Assembly (NCBI RefSeq): GCF_030052815.1
Contig: NC_079498.1
Location: forward strand, 74,200,992-74,264,991
Origin: Hevea brasiliensis
Taxonomy: Eukaryota; Streptophyta; Magnoliopsida; Malpighiales; Euphorbiaceae
DNA: 64,000 nucleotides
Direction of reading: 5' to 3'
The first letter of the stretch is position 1; the number at the start of each line of letters is the position of its first letter. The translations under genes and the position numbers were made by a program. Below the pieces are notes generated by a model. It searched no databases. It was not told the DNA's origin and saw only the letters and a list, made by a program, of their open reading frames with translations. This document shows positions 10,469 to 21,502 of this stretch, one piece after another.

Positions 10469-12002
10469 GCTAGGTTAACACATTAAACCCTTGCCATATG
10501 TCACCCTTTGATTAGCTCTAGGTTTAAGTGACCCAATAACATTGTGCCAAGTGTCAAACCTATATTTAATCTTGATTTTAATCATCTTACATGATTAAAA
10601 AACATTTGGCAAGCTTATGTGTAATCCCATGTGTCACCATCTCATGGTGCCACGTGTCACACTGTGAAATGACCAAAATGCCCCTGTGTCTTAATTTTAA
10701 GTTCTTAACCCAAAATAATTATTTTTCTTCCTCTAATTTATATCAAATATAAATTAATTAATTAAACTCTATTAATTAATTTCTCATTAATTAAATTCAT
10801 ATTTAAATACTTTAAATATAAATTTAACTTATACTATACATCCAATAATCTAGATTTGGTTTCAAGTCATGCTATGGACTTTGCAATTTAATTGCAAACC
10901 AAACCTATTTAATTAATCAATTAAACTCTTTAATTAATTAATTAAATCATATTTAAATAGGTGATAACTTGTGTATGTGTATGACTTACTAGGCTCATCA
11001 ATAATTGGCAATGAGACATGATATCAACCCTTAATATCATCAAAACTTTTTCTTACCATAAATGATTTCTCTAAATCATTTTATGAACCTCATAGACCAT
11101 GGTTAACACCTAGCACAGCATGCCATGGCCACCCAATTAGTAATAAGGTTTACCTTAAATGAACCTATAATCATATGTTACCATGCACTAAAATCTCTCT
11201 ACATAAAAAATCCCAACTCAAGCTGGAGTCATGGTTTATGTCAAACTCCATTTGCTATGAATATTATGTTCTCTTTTAATTCCAGTTCTTGATTAAAAAG
11301 ATTTTCCCATCAGAAACTCTTTTCTGAATAAATCTATCTGTCCTGGCCAGGAACTTAAAACATCAAGAACAATTAAATGAACATAGGATTTTATCTTTAT
11401 TTAATTAGAGGAATAGATTCCATCTTGATCAACACCTACCTCCATATATAACTAGTAGGAGCCAACAGATGCCCATATACCCATACACAGTACAAGAATG
11501 AAAGCAGTATCAAACTCAAACTACCTATATACAAGATAACTATGCTATCTCAGGTCTAAAGATTATATGCACTGATATGATTTATGACAAAACATTAACA
11601 AGAGTAAACTCCATGTGCTTGTCATAAGTGTCACTGGTTCGGCCTACTTATCATTTATAAGTGCCTATCATATTTGTCATATGGCATGAGACTCACCATT
11701 CCATCTTATTTATATCTCATATAAATAACTTGGTAACAAACATGTATACAATCTTTCTGGACAAGTCATGTCCTTATTATGAAGTATCCTCGATTGTGAA
11801 CCTATTTATGATACTTTGTGCTAGAAATATTGTCACTCATATTCTTAACAACTTAAGAATAATATTTCTAACAAAATATCAATGGACATTTTTTATTACA
11901 CATAAATATATTATGTAAATGGAAAAGTGGAAATGCCATTTATTAATAAAAATATGTACAAGATACATACTAAATGATATGCTCTAGGGCATACTACTAA
12001 CA

Positions 12003-12471
12003 ATTCAAAGGTGTACCACCATGCCAAAAGATATAAGTACATATGGCAATATATAAAGATTGCAAGAACACTTCATATAATGGCAAACTTATAAGGTGCA
12101 ATTATAAGACAAGGCATAGCTTATTAGATTTGAATCTTATCATGAATAGAACTGTATTGTTTAGACACTCAAACCACATATCTAGTGTATGCTCAATTTA
12201 GAGGTAGTATAAATAACTATTCTCAAGAATAGCCTACAAAGAGCCAAAAAGACTAAAATACAAATTTAGTAATTTCATTTGCGTAGGACTTATAAAACCA
12301 TCAAGGAGTCTATTCAAAGCAACAATAGAATTTTGGCAAATAACCTTCATAAAACAATCAAGGAGAACAATCTAAATTAATGAGGAATGATGTTGTGATC
12401 ATATGGCAACCAAAAATAGGAAACCAATATTTGGTTCATGTGAACAGTCATGTGAACAGTAAATCACAATC
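12003..12471 (-). other. Sire-1 sequence after the pol stop codon
   Basis: About 470 bp of AT-rich sequence downstream of the polyprotein end. Sireviruses often have an envelope-like frame or multiple polypurine tracts here. I see neither: all frames are short and no purine-rich tract stands out. It ends at the LCop-1 LTR. Confidence 0.55.
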
Positions 12472-13533
12472 TCAAGCATCAAGGTTATCAAGCATGCCTA
12501 ATTCTCTCCTAATGAAATTAAACCTATCTTCACATAAAGGTTTTGTAAAGATATTAGCTAATTAGTGATGTGTATCAACAAACTCAAGAACAACATCACA
12601 GTTCAATACATGATCACGTATAAAACAATGTCTAATGTCTATATGCTTAGTTCTAGAATGTTGTATGGGGTTCTTGGTCAAATTGATTGCACTTGTGTTA
12701 TTACATTTAATAAGAATATGATCAAGAGATACTTTGAAGTCTCTCAATTGTTGCTTGATCCAAAGTATTTGGCTACAAAAAAGACCCAAAGCCACATATT
12801 CAGCTTCGGCCGTGAAAAGTGCAATCGAGGTTTTTTTTTCTTGCTACACCAAGAAACTAAAGAATGTCCTAGGAGTTGACAAGTACCTGAGGTACTCTTC
12901 CTATCAAGGATGCTTTTAGTAAAGTCGGCATCCGCGTAGGAACACAAATCAAAGGATGTATTTCTAGGATACCATAGACCTAAATGCAATGTACCATTCA
13001 AGTATTTGAGAATATGTTTAACAACATGCAAATGAGACTCTTTAGGACATGATTGAAAATGTGTACATAAACAAACAGAAAACATAATGTATGGTCTACA
13101 AGCTGTGAGATATAAAATACTACCAATCATACCTCTATAGAGCTTTTCATCAACCGGTTTTCCTTTTTCATCCTTGTCAAGTTTGGTGTTTGTGCTCATT
13201 AGAGTTCTACTTGGCATGCTATTCTCCATTCCAAATCTCTTGATCAATTTTTTGGTGTACTTGGCTTGGTTGATGAAGATGCCATCCTTAGCTTGCTTGA
13301 TTTGAAGCCCAAGGAAGAACTTGAGTTCTCCCATCATGCTCATCTCAAACTCACTCTTCATGGTATTAATAAACTCTTCATACAAACACTCATTAGTAGC
13401 ACTAAATGTAATATCATCAACATATATTTATACAATAAGGATGTCATTTACATGATTTTTAATAAAAAGAGTTGTATCAACTTTTCCTTTTGAAAACCAA
13501 CTTTGCAAAAAAAAGTTACTAAGCCTTTCATAC
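12472..13533 (-). pseudogene. Sire-1 RT C-terminal half and RNase H
   Basis: The piece begins at the Tek-2 target site and contains the catalytic YVDD (13413-13424), FEMSMMGELKFFLGLQIKQ, KKLIKRFGME, STNTKLDKDEKG, YRGMIGSILYLTACRP and FSVCLCTHFQSCPKES, then RNase H with SYADADFTKSILDRKSTSG, a damaged middle (frameshifts near 12840 and 12790), TKHIDIRHCFIRDHV and the end motif NIFTKPLCEDRF. The RT wording is that of Sireviruses. A stop lies just before YVDD and another after the DTHH residues near 12562. The missing N-terminal half lies at 31562-32125, beyond Tek-2. Confidence 0.9.
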
Positions 13534-16500
13534 TGTAACACCCTTACTGTAACAACTCCGTACATTCTACTGTTTCGGTGATCGGTGTCGGTCTAGATAG
13601 TTAAAACGTCCGGAAAAATATTTAAATTAAAGTAAGGAACCATAATTAACTCAAATATTAATAAGAAAAATTTAGGAAAAATTTTAGAAATAAAATACAA
13701 CCAAGTTAAAAGAGCCGGTGCCCTAGCGATGGGTAACCCAGTGGGAAGTTACGGTTCTCGCAACTAAGAGCCCTAGACCCGAGGGAAAATTCATAAAACA
13801 ATTTTTGGGACTCTAGAGAAGGGTCATTGAGGTTCCTATGGCATTAGAATGCCAAGAAAATGCTTAGAAAAATTTTTCAATTGGTACAGACAATTTTGGT
13901 CTGTTAAGCCAAACGGAGGGCATTTTGGTCATTTTGCCTTTAGAGGTGATTTTTGGCTGACTTATCCAGTTAAGTAAATAATTATTATGACACAAAATAT
14001 GAATAAATATTGCTAAAAATTAAATTAAAATTAAGTAGACAAAAAAAGGAAAGAAAATGAAAGAAATTGGAATTATGACATCACCATGATGTCATTAAAC
14101 ACTTACCACCAATTACAATTAATCAAGTCCATTTAAAATAAATAAAATGTGATAAGAATACAGCAAAAACTCAAAAAACTCAGCAACCATCACCTTCACT
14201 AAATCAGCCGCCCCATACCCATTCCATTGTCCTCCATTGCCAAGTTTTCAAAGCTTGGTTTCCTTAGTTTTTCTTCCACTAAACCCTAAATTCCCAACAC
14301 AAAAACTTGATAGTTCATCTTAGTGAAGCTTTTGGGAGCAAAAAGAAGTGAAAAAGAAGAGCTCTTTCAAGATTGGAATTAACTCAATTCAAGGTTAGTG
14401 ACCAAACTTCATGTTTCTCTTTAGTTTTATGTTGAGGAGGTGAGATTAAGTAGAAATCTATAAGAAAATTGCATAAAAATTATGTGTATACCTCTCCCAA
14501 AATTTTGGCAGCCTTGTACTTGGTAGGGTTATGAAGTTTTCTTTGAGGTGAAATCGTATTATGGCTGCCTTCAATATTAACTTCATGATTAGGATAATGA
14601 AATGCAAGTTAAATGCATGATTTGATATGGTTGAGATTGGGTTTGGGTATGAAATTGAGACTTTGTTTATGTGTTGGTGAATAAAAGTTTAAATGGTCAA
14701 TTAGTGACCATTTAGCTATGTATGATGAGGAAATGAAGTGAGTTGTGGCTTGGCATTTGAGTTTGGGTGAGCTGCCTTGGCTGACCTGCAGGACTGATTG
14801 TGAGTCCAGTAGGTTTAGACAGCTATAAATGGAGTTGTAGAGGTTCAATTGGTGTAAGGCTAATTGGAGATGAAACTAGACACATAATGGCACAACTTTG
14901 GTATAGAAACCTTGCCTAGAAAACCAAATTAAGTTGACCTAAAAAATTTCCTAATTTGGGTGACCTGCATTCTGCCTGGGCAAAATGACCAAATGAATAG
15001 TGTTTATTCCTTTAGTTATAACTTGTTGTAGAAAGGTCCAATTGACCTAAAATTTTACAAGAAGAAAGCTGAGACATATACCTACAACTTTCATGCGGAA
15101 CATCAATCGAAATTCTGATCATAACCTAGTCAAATTGCCAACCAAACTTAGGTTACCAAATGCGTGAACCGCTTTGCCTGAATTTTGATTCTGTCCAATC
15201 CAGCCAGTTACGACTTTTAGGCCATAACTTGAGCTACAAAAGTCCAAATGGAGTGATTGAAAAAAGAAAATGTAACTAGACAAAATAAGAAACAACTTTC
15301 ATGGAGACAACTTTGCCAAATTCCTGTTGTATAAATGACCAATGGAACAGTAAACATAAGGCTTGAAATCTGAAAATTGTGAATAATTAACAATAAGCTT
15401 AGAAATGGTATTGGCAACCAATACCAACAATTTTAGAATGCAAAATGTGGTATGTTGAGAGTATTAGAACCAATGTACCTATTGTCTATGCAAAAGTCAA
15501 TATTTTAGTTGACTAAAAAAATGAATAGTAACACCTAAACCTAAATTTCAACAATTGTACAATTTAAAAGTGTAACATGCCCTAGTACACCTGGCAAGAT
15601 TGGTTTGGATAGGTTGGCATGCCAATAGGGTTCAGTTAGCAGTACTGCACATGGCATTATGCCATTCTGTGATTTTATGGCTTTTAGCCATTATGACATT
15701 GTGTTGATACTTGGCCTTGTGCCTAATGTTATTACAGCTTATTAGCTGTTTTGTTGCACACCAGGAGATACATATGTGACCGACGGTGTGACGGCCCGAG
15801 GTACTTGATACCCAGTGCCAGTTTACCCGTTTATCCAGTCCAGTCATCCAGTATAGGTTACTTGGGCGACCAAAAATGAAAATGAATAAATTTAATGAAA
15901 TTATGAATATAACAAGTACAAAATAAATAAGATTACCAAAAATGATCGAAAAATTGTCTGCATAAGACATGAGAACATGCACTGCATATTTATTTTCTGT
16001 TATTTCTTTTTATTTTATTATTGGCACCACTAAGCATTATTGCTTAGGGCGTTGCTTTTTGCCACGCGTAGGTTCTGGAGAGACCGATCGAGAGCCCAGT
16101 AGACCACAGACTGGGTGAGATTTTCTGCAGCTCTGCATAGTATCCGTGTCACCTCACTGACATCAGTGCATTGGTAGGACACTAGGTTTCATTTATTTTT
16201 ATCATGTAATGTATTTTGTTATCAATGTAGATAGTGAAAATTATGTTTATGAATGAAAAAGTGAATATTTATTGATGACTTTCACATGAATATTATATGA
16301 AATGAATGATTGAGAAATGGAAATGTTTTTGAAAAATATTGAGATTTTGTTGATGAAATGGAGTTTGGGAGTGATTGAAAATTTTGGAAGTATTTTTCAA
16401 AGGTTCCAAAGAACTGTTTTATCCATTTTTAGTCGGCATTTTGCCGGATTTTCTATAAAATTTGGGAACCTCAAATAAATTATAATTTCCATAAATGACT

Positions 16501-16652
16501 TAAATGAATTATATTTCACAAATTGTACTTCATAACTATGATAAAAATAAATTAAGGAAGAATAAAAAATGATTGAGATAAAATAGAGTGTTTCGGTACA
16601 CTGTGTGACATATCTTACTCGGCTATACTGTAGACAGGTAAGGGGTGTCACA
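13534..16652 (+). repeat. Tek-2 5' LTR (3119 bp)
   Basis: Starts TGTAACACCCTTACTG and ends GGGGTGTCACA, five bases before the primer site. It contains the telo-box AAACCCTAA at 14281-14289, downstream of an A-rich stretch and near a pyrimidine-rich stretch, which is where a promoter and leader could lie (inference). The two-hairpin block is at 16030-16067. The related solo LTR Tek-5 and the 3' LTR start the same way. No gene is seen in it. Confidence 0.92.
16030..16067 (+). other. Two-hairpin block in Tek-2 LTR
   Basis: After CACCA, stem 1 is CTAAGC/GCTTAG with a 6-nt loop. Stem 2 is GCGTTGC/GCCACGC around TTTTT, with one internal U-C mismatch. LCop-2 inserted at the loop of stem 2 in the other LTR of this element. 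Confidence 0.6.
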
Positions 16653-16657
16653 TTTAG

Positions 16658-16670
16658 TGGTATCAGAGCA
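16658..16670 (+). other. Tek-2 primer binding site
   Basis: TGGTATCAGAGCA lies five bases after the LTR. It matches the initiator tRNA-Met complement except at the last base. About 110 bases of leader follow before the gag start. Confidence 0.9.
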
Positions 16671-16779
16671 CGGTTTAGGCATTTCTGGGCCTAGATTGAG
16701 TCTATACCATGCATTGCATTTGTAAGAGTCGAGGTGACACTAATGCAGATCTGTTTATCTTTGTTATTTTGAATAGGAT

Positions 16780-18018
16780 ATGGACCCTACATCTCAGAGG
16801 GCAATTGAGGAGGAAGTGGAGAGTTATGCTCCACCTGCAGCAGCTGAGACTGGGGGTAGGGGAGAACCTGTTCCACCAGTTCCAGCAGAGCCTGCTCAGC
16901 CTCCACAGGCCATGTTCCAGCAAATGGCCGAGTTTTTCAGAAAAATGGCTAGGGTAATGCCAGCACCACAACCACCTCCATAGCAGAAATCACATCTGGA
17001 AAGACTGAGAAAATTTAGAGCAATGGATTTCTTTGGCAAGAGAGAAGATGATTTTGTTACAGCCGAAAACTGGTTGAACAAAACAGGGAGAGTTTTAAAA
17101 CAACTCCACTGCACTCCTAAACAAAACCTAGAAGCTGTTGTATGTTTGTTGCAAGATGATGCCTACCAATGGTGGGAAACAGTGTATAGTGAAGTACAGC
17201 CAAAAGTAATAACTTGAGACTTCTTCCTCTCAAAATTCAAGAAGAAATATGTGGGTAGTGTATACCTAGAAGAGAGAAGAAGAGAGTTCATTAACCTGAG
17301 ACAGAGACAGCTAACACTGGCCGAGTATGAAAAGGAATTTGTCAGACTGAGCCGCTACGGAAGGGAGATAGTCCCTAATGAAGCCGAAAGGTGTAAGAGA
17401 TTTGAAGAGGGATTAAATGACAACATAAAGATCATGATCACTGCCTTGGGAATCATAGACTTTACCAAGTTAGTGGAAGCTGCAATAAAAGTTGAAAAGG
17501 TTAGAATATGTGAGCAGACTAGAAGAGAGAGACAGTAGAAGATGGGCTCGTGTCAGTCTAGTTCATCTCCTACACCTGGGAAGAAGTTCAAAGGTCCACC
17601 TGCACAGAGTTTAGGTCAACCTCAAGGTCAGGTTCAGTCTCAGGGGCTTAGGCCACAGTTCACCCCTAAAAGAGGTCAGTCTACACCATCAGTGGGCAGC
17701 TCTCCAGGGATGGGGTTCAGGGGACCAGCCCCAGCATCTTTTGCATGTCCACATTGCCTGAAGTGGCATAAGGGGGAGTGTTGGACAGTGACTAGTGCCT
17801 GCTTAAGGTGTGGGTCGACAGAGCATCAGTTGAGGAACTGTCCACGCAGAACTACTATAGCTGCTCCTACACAAGCAGACAGACCTGCTCCTGCACCACA
17901 AAGGGGTAGGAAATCTGGCAAATCTGAGGCAGTGGGACCATCACAGAGGCTTGCATCTGAGCTAGCAGAGAGGCCTGAGGGTAGACCACCTACCAGAGCC
18001 TATGCCATGAGAGCTTAG
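16780..18018 (+). pseudogene. Tek-2 gag with zinc-binding region
   Basis: The start ATG at 16780 is supported by the matching start of Tek-3 at 42594. A Pro/Glu-rich head is followed by the capsid core (DFFGKREDDFVTAENWL, LLQDDAYQWWETVY, FKKKYVGSVYLEERRREF, ERCKRFEEGLND) and a basic, Gln/Ser-rich linker. The zinc region has CPHCLKWHKGEC and a CCHC knuckle, CLRCGSTEHQLRNC. In-frame stops: TAG 16981, TGA 17215, TAG 17536 and TAG 18016. The TGA and the last TAG are shared with Tek-3. The last one sits exactly between gag and protease. Confidence 0.88.
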
Positions 18019-19850
18019 GAGGAGCAAGATGCCTCGGATGGCATCAGGGGTATGTTCTCCCTCTACAATACATCTGTGTATGCATTGGTGGATCCAGAAT
18101 CCACTTATTCATACATATGCATCAACCTACCCATAGAAAGGGGGATATTAGTAGGGGAGAGTGACCAAGACATTCTGGCCACTAATCCATTGGGCCACAG
18201 TGTAGTGGTGAACAAAGTGTACAAAGGTTGCCCATTAAGGATTCAGGGGTATGAATTGTTGGCAGACCTGATTGAGTTACCTTTCCATGAGTTTGACGTG
18301 ATTTTGGGAATGGACTGGTTATCATGTCATCAGGCAATGGTTGATTGTAAACTAAAGAGGATTTCTTTGAAAACACCTGAGGGTAATGAGATCACAGTTG
18401 TGGGGGAAAGGACAGATTTCTTGTCCAATGTCATCTTAGCCACAGTTGCAAGAAAACTGATGAGAAAAGGCTGTGAAGCCTACCTAGCACATGTGGTGGA
18501 TACTAGGCAGGCTGAGCCAGATCTGTGTGACATACCCACAGTAAAAGACTTCCCATATGTGTTCCCTGAAGAATTGCCTAGCTTGCTACCAGAAAGGAAA
18601 GTCAAATTTGTTATTGAGATACTGCCGGGTACAGTACCAATCTCTATTGCTCCTTATAGGATGGCACCCGCAGAATTGAAAGAACTGAAAATCTAGTTAG
18701 AGGAGTTACTGGATAAGGGGTTCATATGCCCCAGTGTGTCACCATGGGGAGCTCCAGTGCTCTTTGTAAAGAAGAAAGATGGGACTTTGAGGTTATGCAT
18801 CGATTACCGACAGTTGAATAAAGTGACTATGAAGAACAAATATCCATTGCCTAGAATTGACGATCTATTTGATCAGTTGAAAGGAGCAGGAGTATTTTCC
18901 AAAATTGATCTCTGATCAAGGTATCATCAGTTGAGAGTGAAGGATGCAGATGTGCCAAAGACTGCATTCAGGACCCGGTATGGGAATTATGAGTTCCTAG
19001 TGATGCCCTTTGGCCTAACAAATGCACCAGCAGTATTCATGGACCTTATGAACTATATCTTCCATCCATACTTAGATCGATTCGTAGTGGTCTTTATTGA
19101 TGATATTTTGGTGTATTCCAAGACCAGTGAAGAACATGATGAGCATTTGAGGATTGTTCTGCAAACCCTGAGAGAAAAAAAGCTATATGCTAAGTTGTCC
19201 AAGTGTGACTTTTGGTTCAATGAGATTGCATTCCTTGGACACATAGTGTCAGCTGATGGGATTAGGGTGGATCTCAAGAAAATAGAAGCAGTGATGGAAT
19301 GGAATCCTCCCAGAAATACAATTGAGGTCAGAAGTTTCTTGGGGCTAGCTGGGTATTACAGAAGATTTGTGAAGGGATTTTCTTTAATAGCTGCTCCAAT
19401 GACCGAGTTGTTACATAAGAATGTTAGATTTTACTGGAATGACAAGTATCAGGCCAGTCTGAGAAGTTGAAGGCTATGTTGACAGAGGCACTAGTATTAG
19501 CACAGCCAGTTTCGGGAAAGGACTTTGTGATTTACAATGATGCCTCTCATAATGGGTTGGGGTGTGTATTGATGCAAGAGGGGAAGGTGGTCGCCTATGC
19601 TTCCAGGCAGCTAAGGCCACATGAACAGAATTACCCTACCCATGATCTTGAGCTTGCAGCAATTATCTTCGCATTAAAGATATGGAGGCATTACTTGTAT
19701 GGTGAAAAGTGCTACATTTACACAGACCACAAAAGTCTGAAATACTTGCCAACCCAGAAGGAGCTCAAACTTAGACAGAAGCGATGGATTGAGTTCTTGA
19801 AGGACTATGATTGTGTGATTGACTACATCCTGGGAAGGCAAATGTAGTTG
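18019..19850 (+). pseudogene. Tek-2 protease, reverse transcriptase and RNase H
   Basis: Protease: ALVDPESTYSYI stands where plant Gypsy proteases have D-S/P-G-S-T, so the catalytic glycine is changed to Glu. DVILGMDWLSCHQAMVDC follows. [53 protein letters not shown] and the catalytic FIDD at 19093-19104. RNase [43 protein letters not shown]. Breaks: TAG 18694, TGA 18913, a frameshift near 19470 in the thumb, and another near 19840 at the end of RNase H. Confidence 0.9.
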
Positions 19851-21491
19851 CTGATGCTTTAAGCAGAAAATCCATCACAGCTTTGTGATCATTGAATGCC
19901 CGTCTATTCTTGACACGAGATGGAGCTATTTTGGCTGAGTTGCAAGTGAGGCCAAACCTGCTACAGCAGATTTTAGATGGCTAGAAGGTAGATGAGAAAT
20001 TAATAACTATTATGCGCAAAATCTCAGAAGAGAAAGCAACTGACTATGAGATGAAAGTAGATGGGTGTCTGTACTACAACGGAAGAGTATGTGTACCAGA
20101 TGATGGGGAATTGAAAGCCAGTATTTTGAAAGAGGCACACACCAGTGTTTATGCTATGCACCCAGGAAGTACAAAAATGTATCATGATCTGAATCTTCAG
20201 TATTGGTGGCCTGGTATGAAGAAGGACATAGCTGACTATGTGACTAAATGCTTGACATGTCAGGAAGTCAAGGCAGAACTTCAAGTTCCATCGGGTTTGC
20301 TACAGCCTATATGCATTCCTGAATGGAAATGGGATCAGATCACCATGGATTTTATAAGTGGTCTACCTCTCACCCAGAAGAAGCATGATGTAGTATGGGT
20401 GATGGTAGATAGATTGACGAAGTCAGTACATTTTCTGCTAGTTAGGACTGACTACTCACTAGAGAAGTTAGCAAAATTGTATATCAGTGAGATAGTTATA
20501 CTGCATAGAATTCCACTTTCCATCATATCTGATCGAGACCCAAGGTTTACATCGAGATTCTGGAAGAAATTGCATGAATCCTTGGGTACACAACTCCACT
20601 TCAGCACAGCTTTCCATCCTCAGACGGATGGGCAATCAGAAAGAGTAATCCAGGTAAACAATTGAAACTAATTGAACTAATGCAAATATTGAACTGAAAT
20701 GATAATAATAAGATGAAATATATGTAAGGTCCTTGAGGATATGCTAAGGAGTTCTGTTATTGAGTTTAAGGGATGTTCGGATAGATATCTCCCACTGGCA
20801 GAATTTGCATACAATAATATTTACCAAGCTAGTATCCAAATGGCCCCATATGAAGCACTGTATAGGAGGAAATGTAGAACTCCAGTGTGCTGGACTAAAT
20901 TGGGTGAAGATAAACTAGTAGGGCCAGACCTGGTGAAACAGACTGAGGAGAAGGTAAAGCTAATCAAAGCTAATCTGAAGGTTGCTTCAGACAGACAAAA
21001 ATCCTATGCTGACCTAAAGAGAAAAGAAATAGAATATACGGTTGGCGACAAAAGTGTTCCTCAAGGTGTCATCGTGGAAGAAGGTACTGAGGTTTAGAAG
21101 AAAAGGTAAGTTAAACCCTAGGTTCATTGGCCCATATGAAGTCATTGAACGTGTGGGTCCAGTGGCCTACAAGCTAGCTTTACCACCAGAGCTGGACAAG
21201 ATCCACAATGTATTCCACGTGTCTATGCTAAGAAGATACAGCTCAAATCCTTCACATGTCATCTCAATGGAAGAAATTGAAGTACAACCGGATTTGACAT
21301 ATAAAGAAGAATCCATACGGATCTTGGCTCGGGAAGTAAAAGAGTTGAGGAATAAGCAGATTCCACTGGTGAAAGTGCTTTGGAGGCACCACAACACTGA
21401 GGAGGCAACTTGGGAAAGTGAAGAGACAATGAGGCAATAGTTCCCTCAACTGTTTACATCAGGAAAATTTCGAGGACGAAATTTAAATTAG
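19851..21491 (+). pseudogene. Tek-2 integrase with intron-like insert, and chromodomain
   Basis: The zinc-binding HHCC part has HPGSTKMYHDL and KCLTCQEVKAE. The catalytic core shows D (WDQITMDFISGLP), D ([14 protein letters not shown]) and E (TDGQSER). Three codons after that glutamate comes a 75-nt GT-AG insert with stops (20654-20728). Coding then resumes with EDMLRSSVIEFKG and EFAYNN. The tail has FIGPYEVIERVGPVAYKLALP and a chromodomain (EVKELRNKQIPLVKVLWR, EEATWESEE), which in this family targets integration to marked chromatin. Breaks: stops near 19888 and 19983, a frameshift near 21045, and TAG at about 21438. Confidence 0.88.
20654..20728 (+). other. Intron-like insert in Tek-2 integrase
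   Basis: 75 nt, very AT-rich, starting GTAAAC after CAG and ending ATGTAAG before GTCCTTGAG. The frame has stops inside the insert. Leaving it out joins the flanks in frame. A CTAAT branch-point-like motif lies inside. A homologous insert is at the same site in Tek-3. Tek-4 has none. Confidence 0.6.
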
Positions 21492-21502
21492 AGGGGAAGA
21501 GT
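21492..21502 (+). other. Tek-2 polypurine tract
   Basis: The purine run AGAGGGGAAGAG ends just before the 3' LTR start, the expected place of the plus-strand primer. Confidence 0.8.

Larger units (their letters stand above)
3773..12002 (-). mobile_element. LCop-1: long-LTR Copia element, 3' end interrupted
   Basis: In the minus direction it reads 5' LTR (12002-9528), primer site, a 1.8-kb leader, gag, protease, integrase, reverse transcriptase and RNase H: the Copia order. It shares leader, coding region and LTR with LCop-2 on the plus strand. The 3' LTR is absent here. Homology to LCop-2 stops just past the RNase H end at about 3773, where the Ale-1 LTR begins, so the rest probably lies left of the Ale-1/Tek-1 nest. 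The right end abuts Sire-1 untranslated sequence. Coding sequence is broken by several stops, mostly Gln or Trp codons turned into TAG/TAA. The 2-kb LTR would suit the Angela/Tork side of Copia, but I do not assign a lineage. Confidence 0.85.
9528..12002 (-). repeat. LCop-1 5' LTR (2475 bp, including a TRIM insertion)
   Basis: The minus-strand start is TGTTAGTAGTATGCC at 12002 and the end is TTCTTTCA at 9528, next to the primer site. Without the TRIM and one target copy it is about 2077 bp, close to the 2105 and 2099 bp of the LCop-2 3' LTR and the LCop-3 solo LTR. A TATATAAG promoter-like box lies at 10461-10468 on the minus strand. Confidence 0.9.

Noticed and set aside
11661..11918. 85-codon open frame, also present as copies at 28902-29159 (minus) and 33883-34140 (plus)
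   Set aside because: It recurs only because it lies in the LCop LTR, antisense to the element. I see no coding signature and it is better explained as LTR sequence.
12003..12471. Envelope-like gene at the end of the Sirevirus
   Set aside because: Only short broken frames, with no signal peptide, membrane segment or coiled coil that could be traced.
21290..21440. Host HP1-like chromodomain gene
   Set aside because: The chromodomain is fused in order behind integrase and directly precedes the polypurine tract, as in chromoviruses.
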